A DNA stretch of 48,867 nt from Microcaldota archaeon. GTDB taxonomy: Archaea > Micrarchaeota > Micrarchaeia > Anstonellales > Bilamarchaeaceae. Position 1 is the first letter of the stretch; every line of letters begins with the position of its first letter. The stretch lies in NCBI GenBank assembly GCA_030613375.1, contig JAUWMC010000003.1, forward strand, positions 1-48,867, read 5' to 3'. Below, in pieces: positions 40,777-48,510 of this stretch. The position numbers were made by a program, and so were the translations under genes. Under the pieces are notes generated by a model. That model worked only from the letters and a program-made list of their open reading frames with translations, was not told where the DNA came from and did no database searches.

Positions 40777-42363
40777 TGCACCAATATTGTAAATGTCCCA
40801 TTTGAGGGACTTGGTTTTTTCCAGTTCGGAATGCATCTGTTCAAGCAGGGAAGACTTTATTGCCCGATACTTTTCGGGAGGGAGAGGAGCATTTCCTATT
40901 GAGTTAGTAGAGTTTTTCACGTTGAAACAAAACATGGAATCCCTCACGTTCTCGCAATTGTGCAGGAAGTAGCCTCCAGAGCAATTGCTGGAATTGTCAG
41001 CCTCTAAGCATCGGTTCATTTTCTTGGAATAGTTAATTTTCAGGCAAAAGGAGGAATGAAAGCCTGCGCGGCACCCAAATACATCAGAGGAATGCCTTAT
41101 CCAGGTGCAGACTCCGGACTTCTTTGAGAATATGGCAGGGAGTACAAGGTAGCAATCCGAAGAATTGAGAGTGGTAGTGCAATCAAGCATGTTTGTGCTG
41201 TTAGTACTGTAATCAAAGGGCATGTAAGCAATCCTTCCGATTATCTCTCCGACATTCTTTAGTGTGCGGGATTCTGCCTCATCTTCTGTGAATTTCATTC
41301 TTTCCTTGATGATTTCCCACTCGTCCTTGCGAATCAAGCGATGTTCAGGGATGCGCCCCAGGTTGCAGTAGTCCACACGCACAATTTTCCTGTCTGTAAA
41401 AGCGGATTTAGAGTTTCTGCGGTTCCAGAGATTTCTACTGAGCCATTCAGAATATTTGCCTATTTCGTACAAAGGCTTTCCAAAAAGGATTGAAGTAGTT
41501 TCAGAGAACTCCTTTTCGATTGTCTCCTTGTTGGCAGAGGGCTCTTTGAATTTATGGTCCTTTAGCGTCTGCTTTAGCTCTTCGTGCTCCTTTGGGTATT
41601 CTTTTGCACCCTCCACAATGTCCATCAGGGAGTTGAGTCGTTTTTTAGAAACAAGTTCCTCCCGAATTTCCTCGAGCAGCTTCTTTTTGAGCTCTAGGTA
41701 TTTTTCCTTGGTAAGCTCTAGGTTCCCAATCGCGTACTTTTTCGCATATGAATTAAACGTAAAGAAGGTTTCACGGCAGCCATCGCAATTATAGGTGAAG
41801 TATCCGTCCGAGCAGCTTCTGGAATTCCAAATTTCAAAGCACCTGTTGCAGTCATAGGTTTCGTAGATCTTGATGCACTGCCTGCTTACGCCCGCCCCAT
41901 TTGAGCCAAAGCAATACTCTCCCTCTGGAGAAAGACAGAGGTGCGCTATGTATTTTGCATCCACAAGCTGAGTGGAGTTGTAAACATATGAGCTGTCTAT
42001 TATGTTTGAGGCCTTTTCCACAAATTGGGAATTGCCAAGCACTATATTCCCAGTGTAGTAAAATCTATCCTGGAGAGCTTCCACTATGCTGTCGATGTCT
42101 TTTACCTCATTTATATTGAGAGGCTCAAACTTCTTCCCGAAGTCCAGCTCATCCAATCCCATGAATTTTCCTTTTTTGCAGTAAGAATCAATCCCAAAGT
42201 ACACATCCTTGCCGGAAATTGAGGACGTTTCTTTTCTTGAGGCCTCCACCCCTGAAAGAAGCCAGGGTTCATAGTCCTGCATATCTCCTATTTCCTGCCC
42301 AAAGAGCACTTTGCATGTTGATTTCCATGCTTTATTCAGGGCTTCATATGTTTGGGAATTCAT
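40768..42363 (-). CDS. Cys-rich repeat protein A (modules type 1 + type 2)
   Basis: A ~531-aa protein with two related modules of about 250 aa joined by a charged linker. Module 1 opens LNKAWKSTCKVLFGQEIGDM and ends YFTYNCDGCRETFFTFN, KYAIGNLELTKEKYLELK. Module 2 opens EKEFSETTSILFGKPL and ends YFLHNCENVRDSMFCFN, then a SIGNAPLPPEKYR-type segment. In each module a region of short repeats with S/N/C at regular spacing suggests a right-handed beta-helix or solenoid, perhaps binding metals through Cys. No signal or membrane segment is present. ATG 42363 overlaps the stop of protein B (ATGA), so the track start is too early. It is last in a four-gene operon. Function unknown. Confidence 0.8.
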   Translation of the reverse strand: MNSQTYEALNKAWKSTCKVLFGQEIGDMQDYEPWLLSGVEASRKETSSISGKDVYFGIDSYCKKGKFMGLDELDFGKKFEPLNINEVKDIDSIVEALQDRFYYTGNIVLGNSQFVEKASNIIDSSYVYNSTQLVDAKYIAHLCLSPEGEYCFGSNGAGVSRQCIKIYETYDCNRCFEIWNSRSCSDGYFTYNCDGCRETFFTFNSYAKKYAIGNLELTKEKYLELKKKLLEEIREELVSKKRLNSLMDIVEGAKEYPKEHEELKQTLKDHKFKEPSANKETIEKEFSETTSILFGKPLYEIGKYSEWLSRNLWNRRNSKSAFTDRKIVRVDYCNLGRIPEHRLIRKDEWEIIKERMKFTEDEAESRTLKNVGEIIGRIAYMPFDYSTNSTNMLDCTTTLNSSDCYLVLPAIFSKKSGVCTWIRHSSDVFGCRAGFHSSFCLKINYSKKMNRCLEADNSSNCSGGYFLHNCENVRDSMFCFNVKNSTNSIGNAPLPPEKYRAIKSSLLEQMHSELEKTKSLKWDIYNIGALD

Positions 42364-43142
42364 TTTTTCACCTTTGCACAGCAGATATTGTAGATGTCCC
42401 ACTTGAGAGATTTGGTTTTCTCAAGCTCTTCTGAAATTTGTTCCAGGAGGGACGACTTAATCCGCTTATACTCATCTGGTAAGTATTGTACATTGCCGAT
42501 TGCATGCTTCAGATTCTTTGCGTTAAAGCAGAACATGGAGTCCCTCACGTTTTCGCAATTGTGGCAAAAGAAGAGATCACTGGAATTCGAACATGCATCA
42601 ATCTCAAAACAACGGTTTACTGAAACAGAATTGTAAGCATGGATGCAGAACGCGGATTTGGTTATGCTGCGGCAACCGAACATGTTTTGGCAATATAGTG
42701 CATAGTATGAATACGCAACATTTTTCACATCCAAGAATACGTCTTCAGAATAGTAGATATTCCGGCCAGCACCAGCACCGCTGCTCTTTTCAATATTCTC
42801 GTATGTCGAATACCTAAAATTGCCACAGTAAAAAGCAACGGGCTTAACGAACTTTGTCAGAATGTCTTTTACGGTAGCGTTTTTTATGTCGTCCGGGCTA
42901 AACGAAGAAACACTGGCATCATCCATCTCATCCAGAGAGATTATTCTTGATGGATTAAATTTTTTGTTGAGATATATCATTGGGGGTGGGACCCAGACTT
43001 CTTTGCTGCTAAATGCAGATTTTACCATGTATGGGCGCGGGATCCTTTTCCCAATCCACTGCCCGTATTCATCTATTCCGTGAAGTTCCGTGCCGAGCAG
43101 GAGTTTTGTAGTTTCACTAAATGACTTTTCCAATTCTTCCAT
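42360..43142 (-). CDS. Cys-rich repeat protein B (single type 2 module)
   Basis: A ~260-aa protein made of one type 2 module: EKSFSETTKLLLGTELHGIDEYGQW at the start, repeats with conserved Cys (RCFEIDACSNSSDLFFCHNCENVRDSMFCFN), then HAIGNVQYLPDEYKRIKSSLLEQ and a WDIYNICCAKVKK end. The closing pattern DIYNI.C is shared with module 2 of A and D. ATG 43142 follows the stop of C, with GGTGAGC upstream. B together with C appears equivalent to the fused two-module proteins A and D. No cleavage or membrane signal. Confidence 0.8.
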   Translation of the reverse strand: MEELEKSFSETTKLLLGTELHGIDEYGQWIGKRIPRPYMVKSAFSSKEVWVPPPMIYLNKKFNPSRIISLDEMDDASVSSFSPDDIKNATVKDILTKFVKPVAFYCGNFRYSTYENIEKSSGAGAGRNIYYSEDVFLDVKNVAYSYYALYCQNMFGCRSITKSAFCIHAYNSVSVNRCFEIDACSNSSDLFFCHNCENVRDSMFCFNAKNLKHAIGNVQYLPDEYKRIKSSLLEQISEELEKTKSLKWDIYNICCAKVKK

Positions 43143-43144
43143 GC

Positions 43145-43915
43145 TCACCACCCCTCCATAAAATCAATAATAGAAAAACCTAATCGCTTTTCTTTTTTTA
43201 TCTGCTCGGCCATCTCCCCAACCAGCTTGGCCTTAAGCTGAACGTATTCATCTTTTCCGAGCTGCACATTTCCAATAAGATGGCGCTTTGTCCGCAAATT
43301 GAAAGTGAATAAGCAATCTGTGCAATTCATGAGGTTGTATGAAAAGTAGCAGTCTGAAGAACCTATACAGGTACAGCATTCGAAACAGCGCCTCAATTTG
43401 TTGTTATAGAAACACCTGACGATATGAGTTGATTGCCCGCTCGAGGTAGAGCCAAATGTATCCTCATTTTCGCGCATCAGGTATGAATACGCGACGTTCT
43501 TGCTGCGCACAATAAATGAGGAATTCAGAATGTCTGTACTATCAACAATCGCGTCTGAATGCTCTACATTGCGTGAGTTTCCAAGTGCTTTGTTCCCGCT
43601 GTAAACAAATCTCTCTTTTAGAGTTTCTACTATCGAATCCATGTCCTTTATCTTGTTTATGTCAAAGGGCTGGGAAGCGGACTTGGAGGTGACATCTTGT
43701 TCTTCTCCATAATCAAAGAATTTTGCTTCTTTTTGGTACTGTTCTGAAGCCACCCAGAGTTTTTTACCTGAGAATGAGGAGACTACTGTTTGCCCTATGG
43801 CTGCTCCATTCAGATAAGGCTCATATTCTGCTAATTCGCCCATCTCCTGCCCGAAAAGAATCTTTGTGGTGGAGTTCCAGGATTTGTTTAGGGATTCGTA
43901 AGTCGCTGAATTCAT
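43145..43915 (-). CDS. Cys-rich repeat protein C (single type 1 module)
   Basis: A 256-aa protein made of one type 1 module: LNKSWNSTTKILFGQEMGEL, IDSIVETLKERFVYSGNKALGNSRNVE, then the repeat core with RCFECCTCIGSSDCYFSYN, NCTDCLFTFNLRTKRHLIGN and QLGKDEYVQLKAKLV. It ends IIDFMEGW where fused family members continue into a linker. The start ATG overlaps the stop of D (ATGA) and has GAGGTG upstream. Cysteines are frequent but not in a classical zinc-finger pattern. Function unknown. Confidence 0.8.
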   Translation of the reverse strand: MNSATYESLNKSWNSTTKILFGQEMGELAEYEPYLNGAAIGQTVVSSFSGKKLWVASEQYQKEAKFFDYGEEQDVTSKSASQPFDINKIKDMDSIVETLKERFVYSGNKALGNSRNVEHSDAIVDSTDILNSSFIVRSKNVAYSYLMRENEDTFGSTSSGQSTHIVRCFYNNKLRRCFECCTCIGSSDCYFSYNLMNCTDCLFTFNLRTKRHLIGNVQLGKDEYVQLKAKLVGEMAEQIKKEKRLGFSIIDFMEGW

Positions 43916-45510
43916 GCCTTCACCTCAGAACATCCAATATTGTAAATATTCATCTCAAGGACATTGTTCTTGAGTATCCTGTCTCCGAGCTGCTCGAGCA
44001 GGGAATCCTTAATTGATTTGTATTTTGCAGGGGGAAGAGGGAAATTGCCTATTGCATACCTCAAGCCCTTTACGTTGCAGCAGAACATGCAGTCTGCAAG
44101 TGCTTCAGAATTGTGGCAGAAATAGGAATCCGAGCATTTTGTGGAATTGTCCACCTCAAAACAACGGGTAAGATATGTGGAGTTGTAGCAATTGATGCAG
44201 AATTTGGAAGAGAGTATCTTGAAGCAACCATAGGTATATTCTGATTCCAAGGACATGGAGCAGTAGCCTGCATGCTGACCATATGTAGAATCATAAGTTT
44301 TGTATGCGTTGGAAGCATGATAGATAACTGGACAATCCTTCACATTTTCCCTTTTTCCAGAAGTAAATTCAGCAGTGAAAAAAGCTATCTTATGTAGATT
44401 ATCACAAAGAGAGTTGAATGAATAGATGTCCTCTTCAGCCAACTTTTCATTTCCGAGTTCTAGAGCTTCATTTTCTGAAACTCTCCTTTCCTCAGGAGCA
44501 AGTGTGATATTAGTTCTCCCTCCGGTTTCAGGGAATAATGCTTTGCATCCAAAGGGACTTTTCTTTTCTTTCACCTTTAATGTGTAATTGGAAAGCCAGT
44601 CCCCATACTCATCTATTTTTGCCGGCTCCTTCCGAAACAAAAGCTTGAATGTTGAGGAGAACCCTTTCTCTATTTCATTCATGTTTATCGTTTCATCGGG
44701 TTCAAGGTGGGAAAGGTCTTTTTTCTGGAGTATGGGCTTATTTCTTGTTATATCAAAAATATTGGGCAAACTCCTGTTGGTTTCAAGATAACCCGTTATT
44801 TCTCCAAGAAGTTTCTGCTTGAGTAAAAGATACTTGTCTTTTGGAAGGCATAAATTCCCTATGCAATTGCGCTTGTTCCTCTGATTAAAGCAAAATAGGA
44901 GGTCATGGCACCCTGCACAGTTAAAAGAAAAGTAAATGTCACTGCTGTCAATTGCCCAATGGCTTTCGAATATTCTGGATGCCTTAAATACTGCAGTACT
45001 GCGAATGACAAAATCTGATTTTCCAAGATATGTACAGCCAAAAGAATACTTGCATTCTCTCCCCATAAAAGAACGATACGTGTGTGATGAATACTGAAGG
45101 TTTGCAGAATCAAGAATTTTCTGGCAATTTGTGATGGAATCTGACTGTTTGACCTCAGAGGAATTTCCCAAAACTTTGTTTCCAGTATATGTCCATCTCT
45201 CAGAAATTGCATCAGCAAGAGAATCAATATCTTTTATTTCGTTTATGTTGAGGGGCTCAGTTTCTTTGACTTCTTCTCCCTGAGAGATAACATGTGCACT
45301 GGAACAGTAGTGGTCATCTGAAAGGACTACGTTTTCCCCGGAAACACAGGATTTTCTTATGCCGAATGGATGATAGTAATCATTGAGCCAGTCAGTGTAT
45401 TCTTTGAGTTCCCCGATTTCACGCCCTAGGATTATCTTGCAGGTACTTTTCCAGCTCTTGTCCAGTGTGGTGGATAATCCTGAAGGAGATTCATTACTAA
45501 CCACACGCAT
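43912..45510 (-). CDS. Cys-rich repeat protein D (modules type 1 + type 2)
   Basis: A 532-aa protein, first in the operon. Module 1 (about 12-255) opens LDKSWKSTCKIILGREIGEL and closes SSDIYFSFNCAGCHDLLFCFN, CIGNLCLPKDKYLLLK. Module 2 (about 275-532) opens EKGFSSTFKLLFRKEPAKIDEYGDW and closes KCSDSYFCHN, DCMFCCNVKGLRYAIGN, NIYNIGCSEVKA. The modules resemble Cys-rich tandem-repeat proteins I recall from CPR and DPANN genomes, without the zinc ribbons often found there. AT-rich sequence (TTAATTATATC) about 30 nt upstream suits a leaderless start. The HTH_10 regulator gene lies directly upstream on the same strand. Confidence 0.8.
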   Translation of the reverse strand: MRVVSNESPSGLSTTLDKSWKSTCKIILGREIGELKEYTDWLNDYYHPFGIRKSCVSGENVVLSDDHYCSSAHVISQGEEVKETEPLNINEIKDIDSLADAISERWTYTGNKVLGNSSEVKQSDSITNCQKILDSANLQYSSHTYRSFMGRECKYSFGCTYLGKSDFVIRSTAVFKASRIFESHWAIDSSDIYFSFNCAGCHDLLFCFNQRNKRNCIGNLCLPKDKYLLLKQKLLGEITGYLETNRSLPNIFDITRNKPILQKKDLSHLEPDETINMNEIEKGFSSTFKLLFRKEPAKIDEYGDWLSNYTLKVKEKKSPFGCKALFPETGGRTNITLAPEERRVSENEALELGNEKLAEEDIYSFNSLCDNLHKIAFFTAEFTSGKRENVKDCPVIYHASNAYKTYDSTYGQHAGYCSMSLESEYTYGCFKILSSKFCINCYNSTYLTRCFEVDNSTKCSDSYFCHNSEALADCMFCCNVKGLRYAIGNFPLPPAKYKSIKDSLLEQLGDRILKNNVLEMNIYNIGCSEVKA

Positions 45511-45546
45511 ACACTAATTATAATATATGTTATAGATATAATTAAT

Positions 45547-45562
45547 CCCGCTCTGGAGCGGG
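45547..45562 (-). terminator. Hairpin between the HTH_10 regulator and the Cys-rich operon
   Basis: CCCGCTC-TG-GAGCGGG is a perfect 7-bp GC-rich inverted repeat starting 2 nt after the regulator stop. It is followed on the minus strand by ATTAATTATATC. It may terminate or stabilise the regulator mRNA and separates it from the operon promoter. An operator role is also possible. Confidence 0.5.
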
Positions 45563-45564
45563 TT

Positions 45565-46293
45565 TCAAAGCTTTCTTATTACATTCCAAAAAACAGGAAG
45601 GAGCTTTGCCTCTGCTTTCCTTAGGTGCTCTGCAAGAGTAGATGGGGACAAATCCAGCTTTTCCGCAAGCTCTTCAATGGAGATTTTCTTGGGAACTTCA
45701 TAATAGCCATAATCACAAGCAAGCTGGAAAACCTCCAGTTGTTTGGAAGTAAGAAGTTCCTTGGCAGACTGCAGGTCAAAAAAGCCGCTCGTGCGGAAAA
45801 CATTCAGGGAAGGGGAATCCTCCTTTTTCAGATATCTTTTCTTCTTAAGCTTTACATCTGCATAATCTTTATCTTCTGATAATCGCTTAATCAGCTCGCT
45901 CATTTCCTTGTGAGATGGGGCAAGGAGAATTTCAGAGTCCACTCCATCTTTGGTTACCGGAGATTCAAGCATCTTTACATTGGTTTGATGGAGGATTCTG
46001 TAGGTCATGGCTTCGTAGCTGGAAGTTACTACAAGGAGTGCGCTATTAGAAGAGTGGGTGATAATTTCCACATTCTTTACAAGAGGGTGTTTCCTTATGC
46101 GCTCTATGTCCTTCTTTGGGTCAGGAGAATTAAGCTGTATTGTATTGGTTATGTTATCCCCGTGGACCTGAGAGAGTGTGGAAACTAAAGTTGCATCAGG
46201 ATTCCTGTCCGTGATGTCGCAAAACCAGCAAAGGTGATTTATGTCCAATTCAAAGAGCACAGGCTTCTTTTTGTTCTTCTCTTTTTCTATCAC
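45565..46293 (-). CDS. HTH_10 (bacterio-opsin activator-like) regulator
   Basis: About 242 aa from GTG 46293. The track start upstream would add a hydrophobic run that reads into the promoter, and a TATA-like element (CCCTTTTATTTTTTTCC on the minus strand) lies about 25-30 nt before the GTG, suiting a leaderless mRNA. The N-terminal two thirds resemble the sensor part of archaeal Bat-type regulators (FELDINHLCWFCDITDRNPDATL). The C-terminus is the HTH_10 domain, LTSKQLEVFQLACDYGYYEVPKKISIEELAEKLDLSPSTLAEHL. The signal is unknown. Position suggests control of the downstream Cys-rich operon. Confidence 0.88.
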   Translation of the reverse strand: MIEKEKNKKKPVLFELDINHLCWFCDITDRNPDATLVSTLSQVHGDNITNTIQLNSPDPKKDIERIRKHPLVKNVEIITHSSNSALLVVTSSYEAMTYRILHQTNVKMLESPVTKDGVDSEILLAPSHKEMSELIKRLSEDKDYADVKLKKKRYLKKEDSPSLNVFRTSGFFDLQSAKELLTSKQLEVFQLACDYGYYEVPKKISIEELAEKLDLSPSTLAEHLRKAEAKLLPVFWNVIRKL

Positions 46294-46327
46294 GAGAAGA
46301 ATAAAGAAAGGAAAAAAATAAAAGGGG

Positions 46328-46885
46328 CTATTTGTGGTGCCCCGCATATTTTGCTGCAAACCCGATCATCAGTTGGGAAAGCCCGCTGAAGAGCAAGTCG
46401 ATTCCAAAGAGCAGGCCGATTACCCAAATAGCATCCGAGGGCCAGCCTCCAAGAATCAATGCACCGAGCAACAGGGAGAGCAAACCATCAAAGGTGAGCC
46501 ATTCCCAGTAAACATCCGGCTTAATCTTGAATGCAAGCGCAATCTTGAACATTCCTCCAATTAGGAGGGCGAGCCCAAGCAGAAGGGTAAGCGTAATCTC
46601 GCCCTGGAGCGGATAAACAAGGAACAGCAAACCCACAACAAGGTAGAGGAGCCCTGCAAGGAAAGTAAATAGAAACCCTCCCCATCTCCTCGCCTGGAAG
46701 GCAAGGACAACCTGAGTAAGACCTGCTACGAGCAGGACGATTCCAAAGAGGATCTCAACTGCGAACGTGCCTGCAACCGGGAACATAATTACTGCAAACC
46801 CGAAAAGGAGGAGCAGCATACCGAGTGCAAAGAACCACGCCCACTTCATGTGGAGTTCTTCGGCCAGTGCTTTAGTTTTAGCCAT
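46328..46885 (-). CDS. HdeD-like (DUF308) membrane protein
   Basis: About 185 aa from ATG 46885, supported by GGTGA 6 nt upstream; the track start at 46984 is too early. Six hydrophobic helices appear in pairs with the internally repeated Gly-rich pattern of DUF308/HdeD (FGIVLLVAGLTQVVLAFQARRWGG, LGLALLIGGMFKIALAFKIK, FGIDLLFSGLSQLMIG). In E. coli HdeD is linked to acid stress; the archaeal role is unknown. Minus-strand TTTATATTATTTAG near 46914 is a likely TATA box. Confidence 0.9.
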   Translation of the reverse strand: MAKTKALAEELHMKWAWFFALGMLLLLFGFAVIMFPVAGTFAVEILFGIVLLVAGLTQVVLAFQARRWGGFLFTFLAGLLYLVVGLLFLVYPLQGEITLTLLLGLALLIGGMFKIALAFKIKPDVYWEWLTFDGLLSLLLGALILGGWPSDAIWVIGLLFGIDLLFSGLSQLMIGFAAKYAGHHK

Positions 46886-47027
46886 TTTCTTCACCTGATG
46901 GAGAATCCAGCTAAATAATATAAATGTTAGTGGAGAGGAGTTTAGTGCGACTAGTAGGCGGTGACCAAACAATACACGACCCAAAGTAGTAGTTGCCCAT
47001 ATTCTAGACTTTTTTATCTGAATTTTC

Positions 47028-47471
47028 CTACTTTGAGCTCACCCATGCAAGTATTCCCAGGGAGATTGTTGCGAAAGCCATGGGGATTATAGCAAAGAGC
47101 CCTTGCTTGCCGAATATTCCAAACATCACGTGAAGGAGGGGATTGCTGCTTATTGCAAATAGCATGAAGGAGATTACTGCGAGCAGTATTCCAAGGGTGA
47201 AGCGGCTTCTTAGCTCCAGGTAATCCTTGAGGTAAATGAACACCAGGTATGCGGAAATCAGGAGCATTATGGAGGAGATAGAGCTCATAATGTAGAGGGA
47301 GCTTTGCTTGACTGCTTCGAGCTCGCGCCTGCTTTCCAGGCCCTTGAATGGGGCAAGTGCATCTGCAACAAAGAATATTCCTATGCAGAGCACTACTGCA
47401 AGCAGCGTAAAGCCCGCTGCCTTAAAACTGTAATTATTTTTTTCTTTTTTTGCTTCCTTTTCTTTTGCCAT
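47028..47471 (-). CDS. Four-helix membrane protein, unknown
   Basis: About 147 aa from ATG 47471, which has AGGTGA upstream. A Lys/Glu-rich N-terminus (KEKEAKKEKNN) is followed by four hydrophobic segments (AGFTLLAVVLCIGIFFVADAL, LYIMSSISSIMLLISAYLVFI, FTLGILLAVISFMLFAI, FAIIPMAFATISLGILAWVSS). No family recognised. The 5' end lies inside the 3' end of the ArsR-like regulator gene (38-nt overlap), so they are co-transcribed and this may be the regulated target. Confidence 0.7.
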   Translation of the reverse strand: MAKEKEAKKEKNNYSFKAAGFTLLAVVLCIGIFFVADALAPFKGLESRRELEAVKQSSLYIMSSISSIMLLISAYLVFIYLKDYLELRSRFTLGILLAVISFMLFAISSNPLLHVMFGIFGKQGLFAIIPMAFATISLGILAWVSSK

Positions 47472-47751
47472 TTTTTTCACCTTTCAGGAGTTCCTTGAGG
47501 AACTCGTTCTCTTCCCATTCCGGGCTTATGAAGAATACCTGGCCATAGCCGGTCTTGGGAGTATATATTATGTCATTTTCAATGAGGAGCTCAACATGCC
47601 CCTGGATGGTTTTGTAGTCCAAACTTAGCTCCATGGCAAGCTTCCTTGTGTTCATTGGCTTGCTGTTGAGCACGTTTAGTATGCGTATTCTTGTGGGGCC
47701 TCCCCTGGATGCGTTCAAAAGCCAGTAGAGGACCCTAGTCCTGGAATCCAT
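47434..47751 (-). CDS. ArsR-like winged-helix regulator
   Basis: A 105-aa protein. Its winged helix runs LLNASRGGPTRIRILNVLNSKPMNTRKLAMELSLDYKTIQGHVELLIENDII, a pattern common in archaeal ArsR/wHTH proteins paired with membrane proteins. It ends in a highly basic tail (KGEKNGKRKGSKKRKK). There are no metal-binding cysteines. It is the first gene of a pair with the downstream membrane protein, overlapping it by 38 nt. Such pairs often form one-component membrane-stress circuits, but the signal is unknown. Confidence 0.88.
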   Translation of the reverse strand: MDSRTRVLYWLLNASRGGPTRIRILNVLNSKPMNTRKLAMELSLDYKTIQGHVELLIENDIIYTPKTGYGQVFFISPEWEENEFLKELLKGEKNGKRKGSKKRKK

Positions 47752-47839
47752 CCAAAGAGGTTAGACCGGGTAGAGTTTAAAAAAGTAGGGAATATTCCGG
47801 CGTAATTTGGGGTTTATTTGGATAAAAAATCGGAAAAAT

Positions 47840-47876
47840 CCTTTATAAAAAGCCTGCTTTTTCCATAGCAGGTGAT
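47840..47876 (+). promoter_or_regulatory. Promoter of the secreted helical protein
   Basis: ATCCTTTATAAAAAGCC is a strong BRE/TATA match 30-40 nt before ATG 47882. GGTGATACCAT provides a ribosome binding site 7 nt before the start. Confidence 0.6.
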
Positions 47877-47881
47877 ACCAT

Positions 47882-48445
47882 ATGAATGGAAAACTAGCAG
47901 CATCCGTTCTTGCAATTTTCTGCCTGTTTGGCATGACTTTTGCAGGATTCGGAATGGATAAAGGAATGGAAGGGGAGCGCGAAGAGCTTCCCCTGGAAAT
48001 AAGGGCCAATTTCATGCAGGCAATGCATGAAGGAAATTATGATAAGGCCATGGAGCTCCATGAGGAGTACGGGATTGGTGGAAAAAAGATGGAGCACGCA
48101 ACCCCTGAGATGTTTGAGCTGAGGGGAGAAATCTTCTCTGCACAGATTGCAGGAGACTGGCTTGAGGCAGTAACGCTTCAGGATAAGATCATGGAACTTG
48201 TAAGAGCGACTGTGCAGGCTCACTTCCAAGAAAGGAATGAGGAATGCAAAGCCTTTATGGAAAATGAAGAAGTTCAGGAGCTCATGAAGGAAGCGCACGA
48301 GGCAATGGAATCAGGAGACATTGGGAAGGCAAAGGAAATCCGCGAACAGCTCAAGGAGATCGTGCCTGAAGAGTGTGCAAAACCAGGAATGAGGCTGCAC
48401 AAAAGGGGAAGGGGAATGCAAATGCAGCCCTCTATTGTGGAGTAA
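47882..48445 (+). CDS. Secreted helical protein, unknown
   Basis: A 187-aa protein with a clear signal peptide (MNGKLAASVLAIFCLFGMTFAG, cleavage near residue 21). The mature part is almost entirely helical, Met- and Glu-rich, with repeated hairpin-like units (AMHEGNYDKAMELHEEYG, QIAGDWLEAVTLQDKI, AMESGDIGKAKEIREQLKEI) resembling TPR-type or Spy-like helices. Two Cys are present (NEECKAF, PEECAKP). The C-terminus is basic and Met-rich. A strong promoter suggests high expression. It could be an envelope stress chaperone, but this is only a resemblance. Confidence 0.75.
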   Translation: MNGKLAASVLAIFCLFGMTFAGFGMDKGMEGEREELPLEIRANFMQAMHEGNYDKAMELHEEYGIGGKKMEHATPEMFELRGEIFSAQIAGDWLEAVTLQDKIMELVRATVQAHFQERNEECKAFMENEEVQELMKEAHEAMESGDIGKAKEIREQLKEIVPEECAKPGMRLHKRGRGMQMQPSIVE

Positions 48446-48465
48446 TCCACAATTCCCTTTTTTCT
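48435..48465 (+). terminator. Hairpin terminator overlapping the stop codon
   Basis: TTGTGGA (48435-48441), loop GTAA, TCCACAA (48446-48452) forms a perfect 7-bp stem spanning the stop codon, followed by CCCTTTTTTC and more T tracts. This looks like a bacterial-style intrinsic terminator, less usual in archaea, where T runs alone suffice. Confidence 0.6.
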
Positions 48466-48510
48466 TTTATTTTTCAGGATTAGAAAAAGAAAAAATAAAG
48501 AAAGAAAAAT

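Noticed and set aside
46294-46359. Upstream extension of the HTH_10 regulator to the track start
   Set aside because: It would encode a Phe-rich run that overlaps the HdeD gene end and the TATA-like element; GTG 46293 is better.
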